From positions 2,074,047 through 2,138,046 of the forward strand of contig BCIA01000004.1 of the NCBI GenBank assembly GCA_001599815.1: 64,000 bases of DNA, in the 5' to 3' direction. Source of the DNA: Furcasterigmium furcatum (lineage: Eukaryota; Ascomycota; Sordariomycetes; Glomerellales; Plectosphaerellaceae). Of this stretch, positions 32,212-44,239 are shown piece after piece. The translations under genes and the position numbers were made by a program. The notes under the pieces were generated by a model, which worked only from the letters and a program-made list of their open reading frames with translations, was not told where the DNA came from and made no database searches. How positions within the stretch are numbered: the stretch's first letter is position 1; each line of letters begins with the position of its first letter.

Positions 32212-32815
32212 TGAGATGGATTAATGGATGGATGGGTGGACGAGCACAACGACGTGTATAATGCAAGGATCGGTTTCCCAATTGGAAAATGGCCCGTGTG
32301 CCAAGTCAGGATACACTCCACACCCAAGGCAACATTTGACATGATTGATCAGTGGTGGTGTCAGTCGTGATGTGGCCAGGGCCGCCTCGGGCTCGGCGTC
32401 GACTTGGATGCCCCAGCCTGAGTACCCCTGTGGTCTGACCGGCTTCGAAGTATTGTTGGTACGGACTCCGGAGGAACCAGGGGTACATATTCAGGCTGCG
32501 AGTATCTCCAGTCACGGATGAGAACGAACTCGGGTACGGGCGATAGGACTGGCCTTAGCAATGTTAGGGTTCCAACTAACGGCCGCCATGTCTGCAACAG
32601 CGGTACCCGCGGAGAAGCTGCGGGACATGGGGCTCTCATGGAAGTGGCTCAATGTACAAGCGTCTCAGCAGCGGTCTTTAGGCCACTTAGGATGTCTCTA
32701 CCGCTAGTGCACTGGCAATATTGGAATGATGGATATAAGGAATATAGGGTAATATTTAGGAGACCACACAGACGCAAACTAAGAAATTCTGACTGAGCTC
32801 GTTCTTGACTGGGGA
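32212..32815. other. Intergenic region, convergent 3' ends
   Basis: About 0.6 kb between convergent genes with no recognised feature. Confidence 0.5.
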
Positions 32816-34037
32816 TCACATCTTGATCACGACCTTGCCAGTGTGTTTGCCAGAGAACAGATAATCAAAGGCGGCCGCCGATTCCTCGAAAGGGAACACA
32901 CGGTCAATGATCGGGGTCAGATGAACCTCCTTTTCCTCCAGAAAGCGGTTCAGGTCTTCAAAATCCTTCTTGGAGCCCACCGCAATTCCCCTGGGACAAA
33001 CAGGTTAGTTATGCTTCAATGCTTATGCGGTACGTGGATTTGAAACTTGCTGCAGTCTGGCGAACTTGGACATCAGCAGCATGAGCGCACTGGGGTCCCA
33101 TTCTGCGCTGAAACCTTCCAGGAAGCCCACCAGCGAAACGGTGCCACCCCTCGCACGCAGAAGCCCGATGTCGTTGATCACAGACCCCGGGCCCGTGTTG
33201 TTGATCACAAAGTCAACACCTTGGCCGGACGTGATACGGCTGACTTCAGCACCGATATCGGTGCAAGTCTTGTAGTTGATACCGCTGATGGTGGGGCTCA
33301 AAGCTTTGATGGCCTCGAGCTTCTCGTCGGATGAAGATGTGACGATAGGCTGGACGCCAGCTGCGAGGCAGATGAGAACGGCCGACATGCTCACGCCACC
33401 GGTTCCTGGTAATAACTTGATTAGCCGGCCTACGATAATGTTTGGGGAGGGGGGCGAGATCAATACCTTGAACCAATGCGCTGGACCCAGGAGGCATCGA
33501 GGTAACAGAGGGGAGCGAAGACCACGCTGTAACTCCCGCGCAAGCCAAGGAGGCTCCCTTGACGGCATCATCATCAGCTAGAGTCGGATTCTATGACGGG
33601 GGAAAGCTCACCTCCTCCCAGGAGAGGTGCTTTGGCAGGTGCACCAGGTACTTGTCTTCGAAAATCGCGTACTGGCGGAGAACACCAGGAGAGGCTGCAC
33701 CCACAGCTTCGATGGGGCTGCTGTCTCGACCAGTGAGGTTGCCAAGATCGGCGATGGGTGCAACACGGTCTCCAATATCGAAACCTTGCACCTCTGGCCC
33801 CTTACCGACTACCTCAGCTGCGCAGTCCGAGCACGGAATTCCTGTTTCCTGAAATGACACGGGATATCTGCCGTGCAACATTCCCGCATCTCGGTAGTTC
33901 AGGGAGACGGCATGGATCTTGATGAGAACTTCGTTCGGACCAAGATTCTGGGGGAGAGGTTCTTGGGACAGGTTCAGATGCTGGGGGATTGCCCCGCCGC
34001 TGCGTCGGAATGCCGAGTATGTCTGAGGCCAAGACAT
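32816..34037 (-). CDS. Zinc-type alcohol dehydrogenase-like protein (quinone-reductase-like MDR)
   Basis: Four exons (34037-33612, 33557-33467, 33405-33051, 32990-32816) encode 348 residues of a medium-chain dehydrogenase/reductase. Motifs: VSLNYRDAGMLHGRYP, ETGIPCSDCAAEVV, SWEEGASLACAGVTAW across intron 1, the cofactor motif VQGTGGVS across intron 2, and the C-terminal HLTPIIDRVFPFEE and GKVVIKM. It resembles the fungal C1773.06c-type proteins, which reduce small aldehydes or quinones and lack the structural-zinc Cys cluster. Intron 3 (33050-32991) uses a GC donor (GCAAGT) with acceptor CCCAG and branch CTAAC; no GT alternative restores the frame. The upstream region carries a duplicated palindromic element. 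Substrate unknown. Confidence 0.88.
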
Positions 34038-34248
34038 GATGACAGATGTTTGCGTCGCGGCTTGAGATGTGAATTGAGAGTGGTAAGTGTTCAAAAGCAC
34101 AATCTGTGATTGTAATGGTGGTTATTGCGTTTGGAGCTGTGGTGGAAAGAGGGAATAGTGGTAGCATGAGAGCTTCATTAGACTTATATACATCGTCAAG
34201 GTGTCAAATGCTTCCCATTCGGAGGATTGCCCAGCTTACTATTGTCCA

Positions 34249-34276
34249 TTCGTCATCCCACGCAATAACGTTATCA
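34249..34276. repeat. Duplicated regulatory-like element, copy 1
   Basis: Begins TTCGTCATCCCACGCA and ends with an AACGTT-centred palindrome (ATAACGTTAT). Lies about 210-240 bases upstream of the MDR gene ATG. Confidence 0.5.
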
Positions 34277-34363
34277 ATATCCAGTCCAATTAGTTGAATC
34301 TATCGCCGCGGTCTCGAATTGCTTCAGACTCGGATGGTTGTCCCGCGTCTAATGTTCCGGTCC

Positions 34364-34396
34364 TTCGTCATCCCATGCAGAATGATAACGTTATCA
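34364..34396. repeat. Duplicated regulatory-like element, copy 2
   Basis: Begins TTCGTCATCCCATGCA and ends with the perfect 14-base palindrome TGATAACGTTATCA (34,383-34,396). It has five extra bases relative to copy 1. Confidence 0.5.
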
Positions 34397-34795
34397 CGGT
34401 CTGGCCCGGCCACGGTGGGAGGGTGATGACACACGTGCATGCAAGCGCGCCACTCGATATCCAATGCGCGCACTCGGATTTAACGAAGAAGCCCTGCCTC
34501 CCCGGCCTTTTGGTCATGTCTTTTCCAAGACTCTCAACATTCCCACGATCGCTCTTCGACAAAGAATCTGAACTGCAGGGTATGTACTCAGAAAGAAGTC
34601 TTCTATTACAAATCTAATTATTAAGACTTCATTAGAGATTATCTATGGGTGAGTAGTAGAAGGAGATCCTGAGTTTTCCCGTAGGTAGGGGTGTTCGCGC
34701 GTTGGTAAAGCCGACAAGGGCAGAATGCAATGATGGAAGTTTCCGCGTATCGCACTTCTTGCGATAAATCCCGCGACAAACCCCGAAGCTCGAAA

Positions 34796-37700
34796 TTAAA
34801 CCGCCGTGCACGCCTTGGCACCCTTGCTCGTCTTGGTCAACCAGCTCGTAACCGTCGCCTTGACCTTTGCGGTCGTGGTCTTGGTGACCGTGGCGCGATT
34901 CGTAACCGTCTCGGAGGGCTTGACCGTCGATCGTACCGTGGACCAGAGCGTGGATGTCGAGACCGGAAGGGTGAGCGTTTCCGTCTTGGACACGTTCTCG
35001 CTGACTGTGACGGTCTGTGTCTGCTGCGGCAGGACAGTGGTGGCCACGCGGGTCTCTGTCTTGATCACTGTCTGCGTGACAACGGGCAGCGTCGTGGTGG
35101 ACTGGACCGTGACGGTTTGCGAGGACGATACGACAACAGAGACCGTCGAGGGCTTGAGCGTCGATGTCTTGCCCGCGGAGACAACGGCAGTGGTCGTCGT
35201 CGTCTCGGTGCGTCCAGCCAGAGTTGTGGTCGAGGCCCGTGTTTGGATTGTCACGGTCGTTTCGGTGACAGTTACCGGCTTCAGAGTAACAGGCTTACCG
35301 GCCGTCTTGGTCGTAATGAGCTCCGTGGTTGACGTGCTGCCTGCCAGGGTGACCGTCGAGGTCTTGACGTAGGTGCTGAAGGTCGACAGCACCGTGACTG
35401 TCACTGTCACTGGGCCGGCGGCGGCACGAGCCTCGATGTGCTCGATCTCGGGGGCGTCTTCGCCGACGAAGCTGCGCTTGGAGAGACCGCTGGTCGGGAT
35501 GCACTTGAGCGTAGTCGTCTTCTTTGCGACGCTTGTGGTGGTGACGAACGACGTCTGAGTCACTGTCATGGCCTTGGCTGTCACGGTCGTGGCGCGAGCG
35601 TCGCCTACGACTACCGTAGACGTCTTCTTGACTGTCACGACCTTGGGCGTCACGGTCTTCGTGAAGGAAGCTGTGGAGCGGATGACCTGTGTGTTGGTGA
35701 CGCCTTTGGGAGTGCTCGTCGTCGTGCGGGTTGTGAAGCCAGTGGAAGTAGTTGTTTTCGCATCGGCAGCCTTGGTCACGACTTCGGTGCGAGTGAACTT
35801 TGCAATCGAGGTCGAAGTTTTCACCACGGAATCCGGTGTGATCGTGGTGCCGACATTCACCGTAGTTGTCTTCCGCTGAATGATGGTTGTGTCTGGCTCT
35901 TGGAGAGTGGAAAGGTCAACGACCGTGGACTTCAGGACTGTCGTCTTCGTGTCCGGAGCAGGCGTCACCGTTGTTGCCGCGTCGAACGTCACCGTGGTCT
36001 TAACCGTCAAGACAGTATCGGGGGCCTGGACGGAGGTGACGGAAGTCTCCTTCAGGGTCGAGACCTTGGTGGTGAAAACCGTCGTGGTGGTGAGTGGGAC
36101 ACTGCTCGTCGTCGAGGTGCTCGACGTCGTCGTCGTCGTGGTTGTGGGCAGTGAGATGGCCCCAGCCGTGAATGGCGTTGCAGAAACCAGTGTCATGTTG
36201 ATCCACGCTGTTCCTGCTGGGAAGAAGCTCCCAAATTCAAACTGCGCGGCATCCTCAGCGACAAGCTTGGTAGCGAAGGCCGGGCGAGAGGCGAGGCCAG
36301 CCCCAGGGCCGTCGTTCGCATACTCTCCAAACACAACATCCGCAGTGCGCGGGTCAGACTTTGTCCACTGGTCCCAGCCGGCGGCCTTTACGCACGAGTC
36401 GAGGTAGCTGTCGATATACGCCACGCGCGCGTAGGCGTTCCATGGCCTGCCGAGCGAGATGGAAGAGTACCTGGCCGCCTTGGCAGGGGTGATGGTGCAC
36501 TGATCGAAGACGAAGCCGGCGGCAGTGGTGTTCGTGGCGCGCTTGCTGGCGGTCAGGCTGATGCCGTCGCGGTTCGGGGCGATCGTGCTGTTGAGGAAGT
36601 ACGCAGCACCGGAACCCCAGATCATGTCGATGTTGCCCTCGATGTACGAGTTGGAAGCGAAAAGGAAGCCGTTGATGAGAAGGGCGTCCTGGTTGCCGTA
36701 GACCTGGCATCCGTAGAGGGAAGCATACTTGCTGCTCTTGACACCGAAGCCGAGGGAGGCAAAGCTGGGAGGGAGGTTCGTGTTAGTCTTTACTCGCGGG
36801 CAGAAGAAGGACAGGGCATAGATCAACTCACTTGGTGGCAGTGCCGAAGGTATTCGCAAAGTTGATGTTCACGGCTTGCACGTAATTACCCGTGGCATAC
36901 ATAGTGGCCGAGTCCGAGTTCGAGGCGTCAGCCTGGGTGTCAATGCCCTTGTTGAAGCTGATGGTGACCTGGTTCTGGGTGTAGTCACCAGTGGCGGAGC
37001 TGTATCCGAGGAGAATAGTTGTGCCAGACTTTGCCAGGATCAACTGCTCGTTGTACGTGCCCGGGTAGATGAAGACAGTCGCCGTGGTCTTGCTGGAAGT
37101 TGGCAGCGCGTTGAGGGCGGCCTGGATGGTGTCGTACGTCGTCTGACCATCAATAGGCGTCTTGGAGACAATGAAAGCGCCGGCAGGCGGCTTGGTGCCG
37201 TCGTAAACGCCAGGTGGAGGAGGCACGACGACCTCGGGCTGGGGTGTTTGGATCTCGTCCCAGTAGGTCATGTCGATCCAGTCAGTGCTGGACATGACCT
37301 TGCTCAGGGGATACTCGTCGCTGGCGAGGAGGGTGGCATTCTCGAAGGAAAGGCGAGCCGCCGCATTGTTCTCCCAGTTACCCGGGCCGGCGTTGTTGAA
37401 CTCGGAAAATGTGATGTAATCGGTGCGAGGGTCAGTCGTAGACCAGATCTTCCATCCGGCAGGCTGGATCACGTCGCTGAGGTAGCTGTTCTTGACGACG
37501 ACCAGGGCGTACTTTGAGTAGGGGCGGCCGAGATAGACCTGACCCTTGAGATCGACCGTAGCAGTCGGGGCCTCGGTGAAGAGACACTGGTCAAAGATGT
37601 ATCCACCGATAGCAGAGAGGCTGGACCGGCTGTGGGCGGTGATGGCAGATTTGGCCCGCTTCGCGGCAATGGTGCAGCCCTTGAAGTACGCCTTGGAGTA

Positions 37701-40700
37701 ACCCCAGATGAAGTCGATCGCTCCGTCGATGTAGCAGCTTTCGTAGTACTGGTTGCCGGCCGTGGCGCCGGTGAGAAGAGTGTCCTGCCATCCTACGAAG
37801 GAGCAGCCATAGAACCCGATCTTGTCTCCGTAGACGCTGGCAGCGAGGGCAACATAGCTGGGGGTCGCGCCGTCAAGGTTGTCCGTGTTGACGAGGTTGA
37901 TGTTGTACCAAGAGATCTTGGAGCTGGCGGTAGTGACGGTGGCAGTCTCGGCGTTGCTGTGTCCAACGGGTGGCGGGGAGACGGAGAGTCCGCGGGCCTG
38001 GGTGATAGTGACCTGGTTGTTCTTGTAGGTCTTGCCAGGGGCATCACTGGTGTAGCCGATGATCATGACAGGCCCTGGGCGGTTGATTGTGGGGACTTGC
38101 TCAGTGTACGTCCCTGGGTAGATGAAGATGACCTGGTTGCTAGAGTCTGAAGGCAGGCTGGCGAGGGCTGCAGTCAGGCTGGTGAAAGCGCCCGAGATGC
38201 TACCGTCAGAAGCCACAAGGACAGCGCCTGCCGGAGGCTCCGTTCCACTCGAAGGATGAGTGAGCGCAGGGGTCGTGGGTACCGGTGGCTCTTGGGTTCC
38301 AGCCGATGTTAGGCTGTAGCTGGGTGAAAGGGCGAAAGCCTCGAGGTCCAGCCAACTAGTGCTGCCGATGAAGCTGTCCAGCTTGTACGCGGAGGCCTGC
38401 GCCTCGGTGAGCTTGGTGGCGAAGGAAGCACGGGAGTCCGTCCAGTTGCCAGGCCCGACATTGTTGAATTCGCCAAACAGGACGTTGCCAGTCTGGGGGT
38501 TGCTGTTCTGCCAGACGCTCCAACCGGCGGGAGAGATGTGCTTATCGAGGAACGAGTTCATGTAGACGGTGACGGCGTACTGCGACCAGGGACGGCCTAG
38601 GGCGACGGTGCCAAAGTTCGAGCCGAAGCCAGACGTGTATGTGATGACAGACTTATCGAAGACAAAACCGCCAGCCCAGGCTGCGTTTGGCCTGTTCTGG
38701 GCAGCGATGTACGTGCTGGGCGTGTTGGACGCGACGTAGCACTGATGGAAGTAGGCCTTGCTGTATCCCCAGATGAAGTCGACGCTGCCCTCGATGTAGG
38801 AGTTGCTGAACACCTGGACGCCCTGGTTGACGAGGAGTGTGTCTTGGAACCCGTCAAAGGCGCACCCATACGCAGCCATGTTCGTGCCAAAGAAATTGCC
38901 TGCCAGGGCTGCCGTGCTCGGCTGCTGAGGGTACGTGTTGGTGAAATTGATGTTGTACAGGGCCAGGCCGTCCCCGTTGGTGTTTTTCCAGTTCAGCACT
39001 GGCGTCTCCTCGTTGCGGCCGAGGCTTGTGGACACGCCGCGGCTGAACTTGATGTGGACGGCGTTCTGGGTGAAGTCGTTCTCGAAAGTCGTCTCGCCGC
39101 GGAGGGTCACCTTGCCCCGGCGAGTGATGCTAACCTGCTCCTCGTAGGTTCCAGCTTTTATGAAGACAACGTACTCCTTTCCGTCAGCAGGGAGGGCTGC
39201 CACGGCAGAAGAAACAGTGCCGTACTCGCCAGCGGCGGGGGAAGGAGCAACAGTGAAGGTATTAGATAGGGACGTGGTCTTAGCAGATGCCGTTGACGTG
39301 GTCGACGACGTGGTGGTCGTGGTGGCCTGTTGATCGTACACAGAGTCTGGCCAGGCCTGCTGCGGAGCGATGGCAGACGAGTCCAACCACGTATCATCGC
39401 CAAGGACCTTTCCGATAGTGTACGCCGAAGTGTCGGAAAGGATCTTGACGACCGAAGCGCGACCGGAGGTGCTGCTCCCCGGGCCAGTGTTATTGGCCTC
39501 GGCGAAGGTTCCGGTAAAGGTGGCAGGGGCCCCGATCTTCCAACCGGCGGGATGAATGTGAGCGTCGAGGTACGAGTTTAGGAAAGCGACTTGGGAGTTT
39601 GTGCTGTAGTCCCTGCCGAGGTACGTTCCCTGCTGAGGCACCGCCTTGCCCGTGGGCACAACAGCACAGCCATCAAAGACAATCTGGGAGCCACCATATG
39701 CGTTCTGGTACCTGTTGGCCGCGATGGACAGGCCAGTGTTGGTAGTGTCCTCGGACACGATGACTGCGTTGTGGAAATAGCCGGCGCCGATACCCCAGAT
39801 GAAGTCGGTGGTTCCCTCGATGCGGCCGCCGCTGAAGAAAACGTTGCCGTAGTCGAGGTACAGGGATCCCTGAGAAGACCTCACGTTACAGCCGTAGAAC
39901 GCGACCTTGGTGCCCTTGGAGTAGGCAGCCACGGCGATGTAGTTGGTCTGCGCAGGATAGGTGTTCTCGAAGTTGATGTTGTAGAAGGACACGAGCTTGG
40001 CCTCGTACTTATTAGCAGAGAAAGTGGCAGTTCCGGCAGAACCGCCAGCGCTAGACAGCACACCAGATGCGTTCTGGATGGTGACCTTGTTGGAAAGCGA
40101 GGAAAATGCATTATCCGACTCGCCGCGGATGATCGTGGCGCCGTTGCGAACGAGGGTGACCTTTTCGTTGTAGGTTCCGGCCAGAATGTAGATGTACTGA
40201 GTGCTGGTGTCACCAGGCAAAGCAGCCACAGCCGCAGCAATGCTGCTGTACGTGGCACAAGAGGAGCCAGCCGGGCCGACGATGAAGGCAGTGGAGGGGA
40301 CAGAAGACGGCAGGCAGGAAGCGGTAGTTGCGGCGGAAGATGTAGTGCTGGTGGTGACGGTGCTGGTGGACTGGAAGTCGGAGCTGGCGGCTGAGGCTGT
40401 GGTCGCCACAGACGTCGTGGTACTCGACGAAGAAACGGTCGAGACACTGGAGGTCGTAGTCGAAGCAGCGGACTCGGTCTCCTGAATCGCACTCAAAACA
40501 GCAGCATCGATCCAGTCAACATTCGCCACTTGAACAGTCGGGTACACTGTAGTGAAGAAGATCGAAATGTCATATGGTGCCAGCTTGCTGACATCTGTGA
40601 CAAGCGAGACATAAGCAGCGCGAGCAGCGGCATTGCTAGAGTAGCTGCCAGGTCCCGTCGTGTCACACTCGATGTATGTGTTCCGCGCATCCTGTGTCGT

Positions 40701-41552
40701 GGCGTCGACATACACCCCAGACTTGGCAACGAGGCCGGCAATGGACGTGTCGCGGAGGATGACAGCAGAGCCAACGCCGTTGGCGGCGGCTAGGAAGACG
40801 TTCTTGTTGGTGGTGCCCGTCTTCTGGACAATCTGGCACGTGTCGAAGACGATGGTCGAGTTGTACAGCTTTCCGGTGGCGTCCGCGGCCCCCTTATTGT
40901 ACACCATGAGAGCGTTGTTGTTGGTGGCCGTGATGGTCGAGCCGTACACATACAAGCTGGCAAACGAGTAGAACACCTTGTCGGCAGCCTGGACGTACGA
41001 GTTGGCGATTATCCCGGAAGCGTAGCTGCCGGTGAAACCGACGCCCCCAGCAGCAGTGAGCTGGCATGAGTAGAAGGCGTTCTTGGAACCACGAAGGAAC
41101 GCGATGCCTGCTGTGGATGCGGCGTTGTCGTTGGCGATGTTGACGTTCTTCCAAGTGACGCCCTTGGAAGCGCTTGTGACAAAATTCAGAGGGGGCGACG
41201 TTCCACCGCCATTGGTGATGGTGACGAGATTGTCGGAAAACGAACTTCCGGTGGAGGCCGTCTGGCCAACAATGGCCACTGTCGCGGTAGCTTGGATGGC
41301 GATGGTCTCAGTGTAAGTGCCGGCCAGGACCGTCACCGTCGGGATCGCGCTCGCCTGGGCATAAGCGATGGCCGAGTTGATGTTTGTAAACTGGCCGGTT
41401 CCATCAGAAGCAACGGTAACAGCGGTGGCTGGGGAAGTATTAGCGGAGGCGATGGTCAGAATCTTGGCAGGAGAACCGGCTTTCGCACATTGATCGGCAG
41501 CACACCAGCGGGAGAGGCCCAGAGCCAGCAAGGTCCAAGTAGTGGTCCTCAT
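34796..41552 (-). CDS. Five-domain secreted pectin methylesterase (CE8) with Thr/Val-rich tail
   Basis: Two exons (41552-36832, 36764-34796; 67-base intron splitting domain 5) encode 2229 residues. A signal peptide (1-19) precedes five CE8 beta-helix domains at about 40-350, 422-726, 766-1067, 1110-1426 and 1457-1765, joined by Ser/Thr linkers. Pectin methylesterases remove methyl groups from homogalacturonan. Domain 3 has GFQDTLL, EGSVDFIWG and ALGRPW; domain 4 has GWQDTLL, GAIDFIWG and YLGRPY; domain 5 has GNQDALL, GNIDMIWG and SLGRPW. So three keep the Gln-Asp, Asp and Arg residues. Domain 2 reads SSQGSLY and LGRDY, losing the first catalytic Asp; domain 1 lacks all three motifs. The last 450 residues are Thr/Val/Ser-rich with an internal LSKR site near residue 2002 and two lone cysteines. 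Ordinary fungal enzymes are about 330 residues. Confidence 0.92.
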
Positions 41553-43780
41553 GATTGCACACTCAGCAGTCTCTGCCGAGCTGTCGAAACACGTATGGAC
41601 CGTGTTGGCGAGGGTGCGTAGTGAAGAATGCCAGAACCGGGAAGAGAGCCAGATCCCGCTTGATATGATTCTAGAGGGCTTCTCCCTTTTTTAGAACACG
41701 AGGACCTACTCGAATGGTCGGCAAGACTCTTCGGCAAGACTCTGCTGCCAGTAACAACAAAGTACTACACCAACACACGAGGGAGCTGAACACTGGCGGG
41801 CGTCATCGTCACGGCCTGACCCCTGCATCGATGGCCAAAAGCTTGGCCTAGCCCTCATCCACGTTGTCGGGGCCCGTGAACTCGTAGAGCTCTGATCCCG
41901 AACCCGAAGAGGCATTCATTCCTGGCCTGACGTTTGAAGGCGCTAGCTCTGTCCAGGTTAAGACGGGGCGTCAAGAGACCGAGCGAATGGCCCCTAAAAA
42001 GCGATAGCCTCGGGGTCCCATTCCCTAAATGGGGTACGATGAAGCGACGGTGATGCCGCAGTAGTGTGCAGTGACGGAGCCTCGATCAGATCCAGCCCAG
42101 CCGGTGTGGCGGTTGACGAGATAGTTAGGCCCCATCGCCGGGGTCGGTGCTCATCGCGGACCGTTGACCAGGGGGAGAGTCATGACAAGCTTTTCTAAAT
42201 GTTGCTAGCGCATCGGTAGCTTGAGCCGGGCCAGGCACTTGGGGCGGCGCAGCAGGAGCTGAGATCACGGAACCCGGTCCAGGCGATACTGCGAGGTTTT
42301 TCCACCCATAGAAACAGTCTTCTCCGATCGTTGCTAACCCGTTGGGAGTTGGTCGGCCGAGTGCGACACGTGTGTGCCAGGGGCCGAGCTCCCGGTTCTC
42401 GGGGATGGGCGAACGATCGCGTCTTTTTTCGACTGAGGTGCGACTGAGGTGCTGACTCGTCGTTTGGATCTAGCCCGGTCGTAATTTCTGGTGACGATCC
42501 GGCTGCTTCCGCTCGATTCTCTCCCTTTTACGAGATGATCACCTCAGGGGACCCGTCTACATAAAGATTGAACCTTCCCAGATGCATGGTTTACTCTACC
42601 TACATTCCTTGCTGAACAGTGGCACCGATTCGTGACAAGACTGTGGTCCGAGGTCTGGGGCGGCCCGTGTCGAAGTCGAGGAGATAGGAATTCCAGCAGA
42701 GGCGCTTACGTGAGCGGGCGTCGCATCATTGTTGGTGTCCAGGCCTAGCAAATGCGTAGCCGATGGCCGTCTCTGTCTTGACCCCTCTACTAATACCGAA
42801 CAGTGCTATACAAGACCCAATTCAGAGGCCTGATTCTCACTCCTTTTAATGACCCACTGAACATAAGACTTCCTCAACCACGCAGACAGTCGGGTGTACA
42901 CCACATACCACCATCTGCAGCTGATCTCCAGCCATCATGGCGCTTCTAAAATCTCTTCCACGTATCCTCCGTTCGCATGTGCACCAATAATTCAGCACCT
43001 CCGGACAGGGACCAGATCGCTCAGGTAGCCCCTTGGCCCTTTCGGCTCATCCCACCTTGGAACTTGAGCGCTCGCTTGCCAGTCAGTTGGTGATGGCCTC
43101 TTCGAAGCTTAATTCAGCATCCGCTGTGGAGCTCTATACACTTCCCGGAAGATGTATCAGAGACCGCCCATAGTATTTCATCTAAGTTTTATGTTTTGTC
43201 CAGGACCTCGGCCCATCCATGGCATCAGTTTTGGAGCTTCTGCTCCTATCTAGTACCTGCCTGGTTTCCGCATCTCCGGGTCGCATCTCGGGTTCCCCGG
43301 AATACGGAGACCTGGACTCCGGAGAAGGAAATCTACAACAACACAGCCCCGGCCTCAATGCCAACCCGTGGGGCGTCGCTGGACAATTATCAAACTGATA
43401 GCTGGGTCTGGAGTAAGAACAGCTCAGTCGTTGGGGTAGGAAATCTGCATTTATTTCTCCTCCGTTAGAGGTCCACCCTAATCGTCAGCAGAACGAGCAG
43501 AACGGAGGCCCTCGATGCCACCGCATTTGTCATCCAGGACACACAACAACCCTTAGGTAGCACCGTGGATATGTATCTAAACACTGATTGCCTCCCTTAG
43601 CACCAAGTCAGCTTCTGTCCAGCAATTTCCAGCATCCTCAGTCCTACTTCGAGCAGATAAACCTGATCCAATCGTTATCTTGTCCCCCACAACGTACGTA
43701 TTCCACCATTCCCCTGAAGCCGCCCTCGTCCAAGCAAGCCAACGTCGAAACGCGCTCACACATCTCAAGACGACAGCACA
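41553..43780. other. Long intergenic region (divergent promoters)
   Basis: About 2.2 kb between the pectin methylesterase gene (minus) and the NTF2-like gene (plus), unusually long for this window. A perfect 11-base tandem CGACTGAGGTG lies at 42,430-42,451. No coding sequence recognised; long upstream regions often carry dispersed regulator sites. Confidence 0.5.
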
Positions 43781-44239
43781 ATGGCCGCCAACAACATCAA
43801 GACCGTCCCAACTGTCGAGTACAGCGCCGTCATCGCGGCAGCCGACAAGTATATCGAGGGCCTCCGCGTCGGCAAGGCCGAAATTTCCGCCCGGGCCTTC
43901 CATAAGGATGCCATTATGTACGGATTTATCAGCCCGCCCAAGTCTGAGATGCTGGCCGGCCCTATTGGTAACCTCTGGACCTTCATGAAGGAAAATGGTA
44001 GTGCTGCAAACATTCAGACGCGGATTGATGTTCTCGCGCTTACGCAGACGACTGCTGTTGTTCGTATCGATATGGAGGGCGACGCCGTGGGTGCAGCTTA
44101 TACGGACTTCCTCACCCTTATTAAGGTCGATGGCCGTTGGCAGGTTATCGCAAAAGTCTTCCATAAGTACCACGCCGAGGATGAGGCAGGCCACCCCCCT
44201 GTCAGCCAACGCTCGGCCCACTCACGCTCCAGATTATAA
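43781..44239 (+). CDS. NTF2-like (lumazine-binding-type, SnoaL-like) protein
   Basis: Single exon, 152 residues, ATG at 43781 in the context CACAATGGCC. The pattern AAADKYIEGLRVGKAE, then AFHKDAIMYGF, IDVLALTQTTAVVRIDME and the Trp-containing DFLTLIKVDGRWQVIAKVFHKY is that of small NTF2-like cone-fold proteins annotated as putative lumazine-binding or SnoaL-like. These form dimers around a small-molecule pocket and act as isomerases, cyclases or ligand carriers. Cytoplasmic. The C-terminal Ser/Arg/His tail is variable. It starts the run of small-molecule metabolism genes that continues to the window end. Confidence 0.85.
   Translation: MAANNIKTVPTVEYSAVIAAADKYIEGLRVGKAEISARAFHKDAIMYGFISPPKSEMLAGPIGNLWTFMKENGSAANIQTRIDVLALTQTTAVVRIDMEGDAVGAAYTDFLTLIKVDGRWQVIAKVFHKYHAEDEAGHPPVSQRSAHSRSRL

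Larger units (their letters stand above)
34038..34795. other. Promoter region of the MDR gene with duplicated element
   Basis: About 0.76 kb. Contains two copies of a roughly 30-base element (34,249-34,276 and 34,364-34,396) described separately. The right part is the 3' flank of the pectin methylesterase gene. No coding sequence seen. Confidence 0.5.

Noticed and set aside
34806..36407. Several long plus-strand open frames
   Set aside because: They mirror the Thr/Val-rich tail and fifth domain of the pectin methylesterase; Val-rich or Arg-rich mirror images of repeats.
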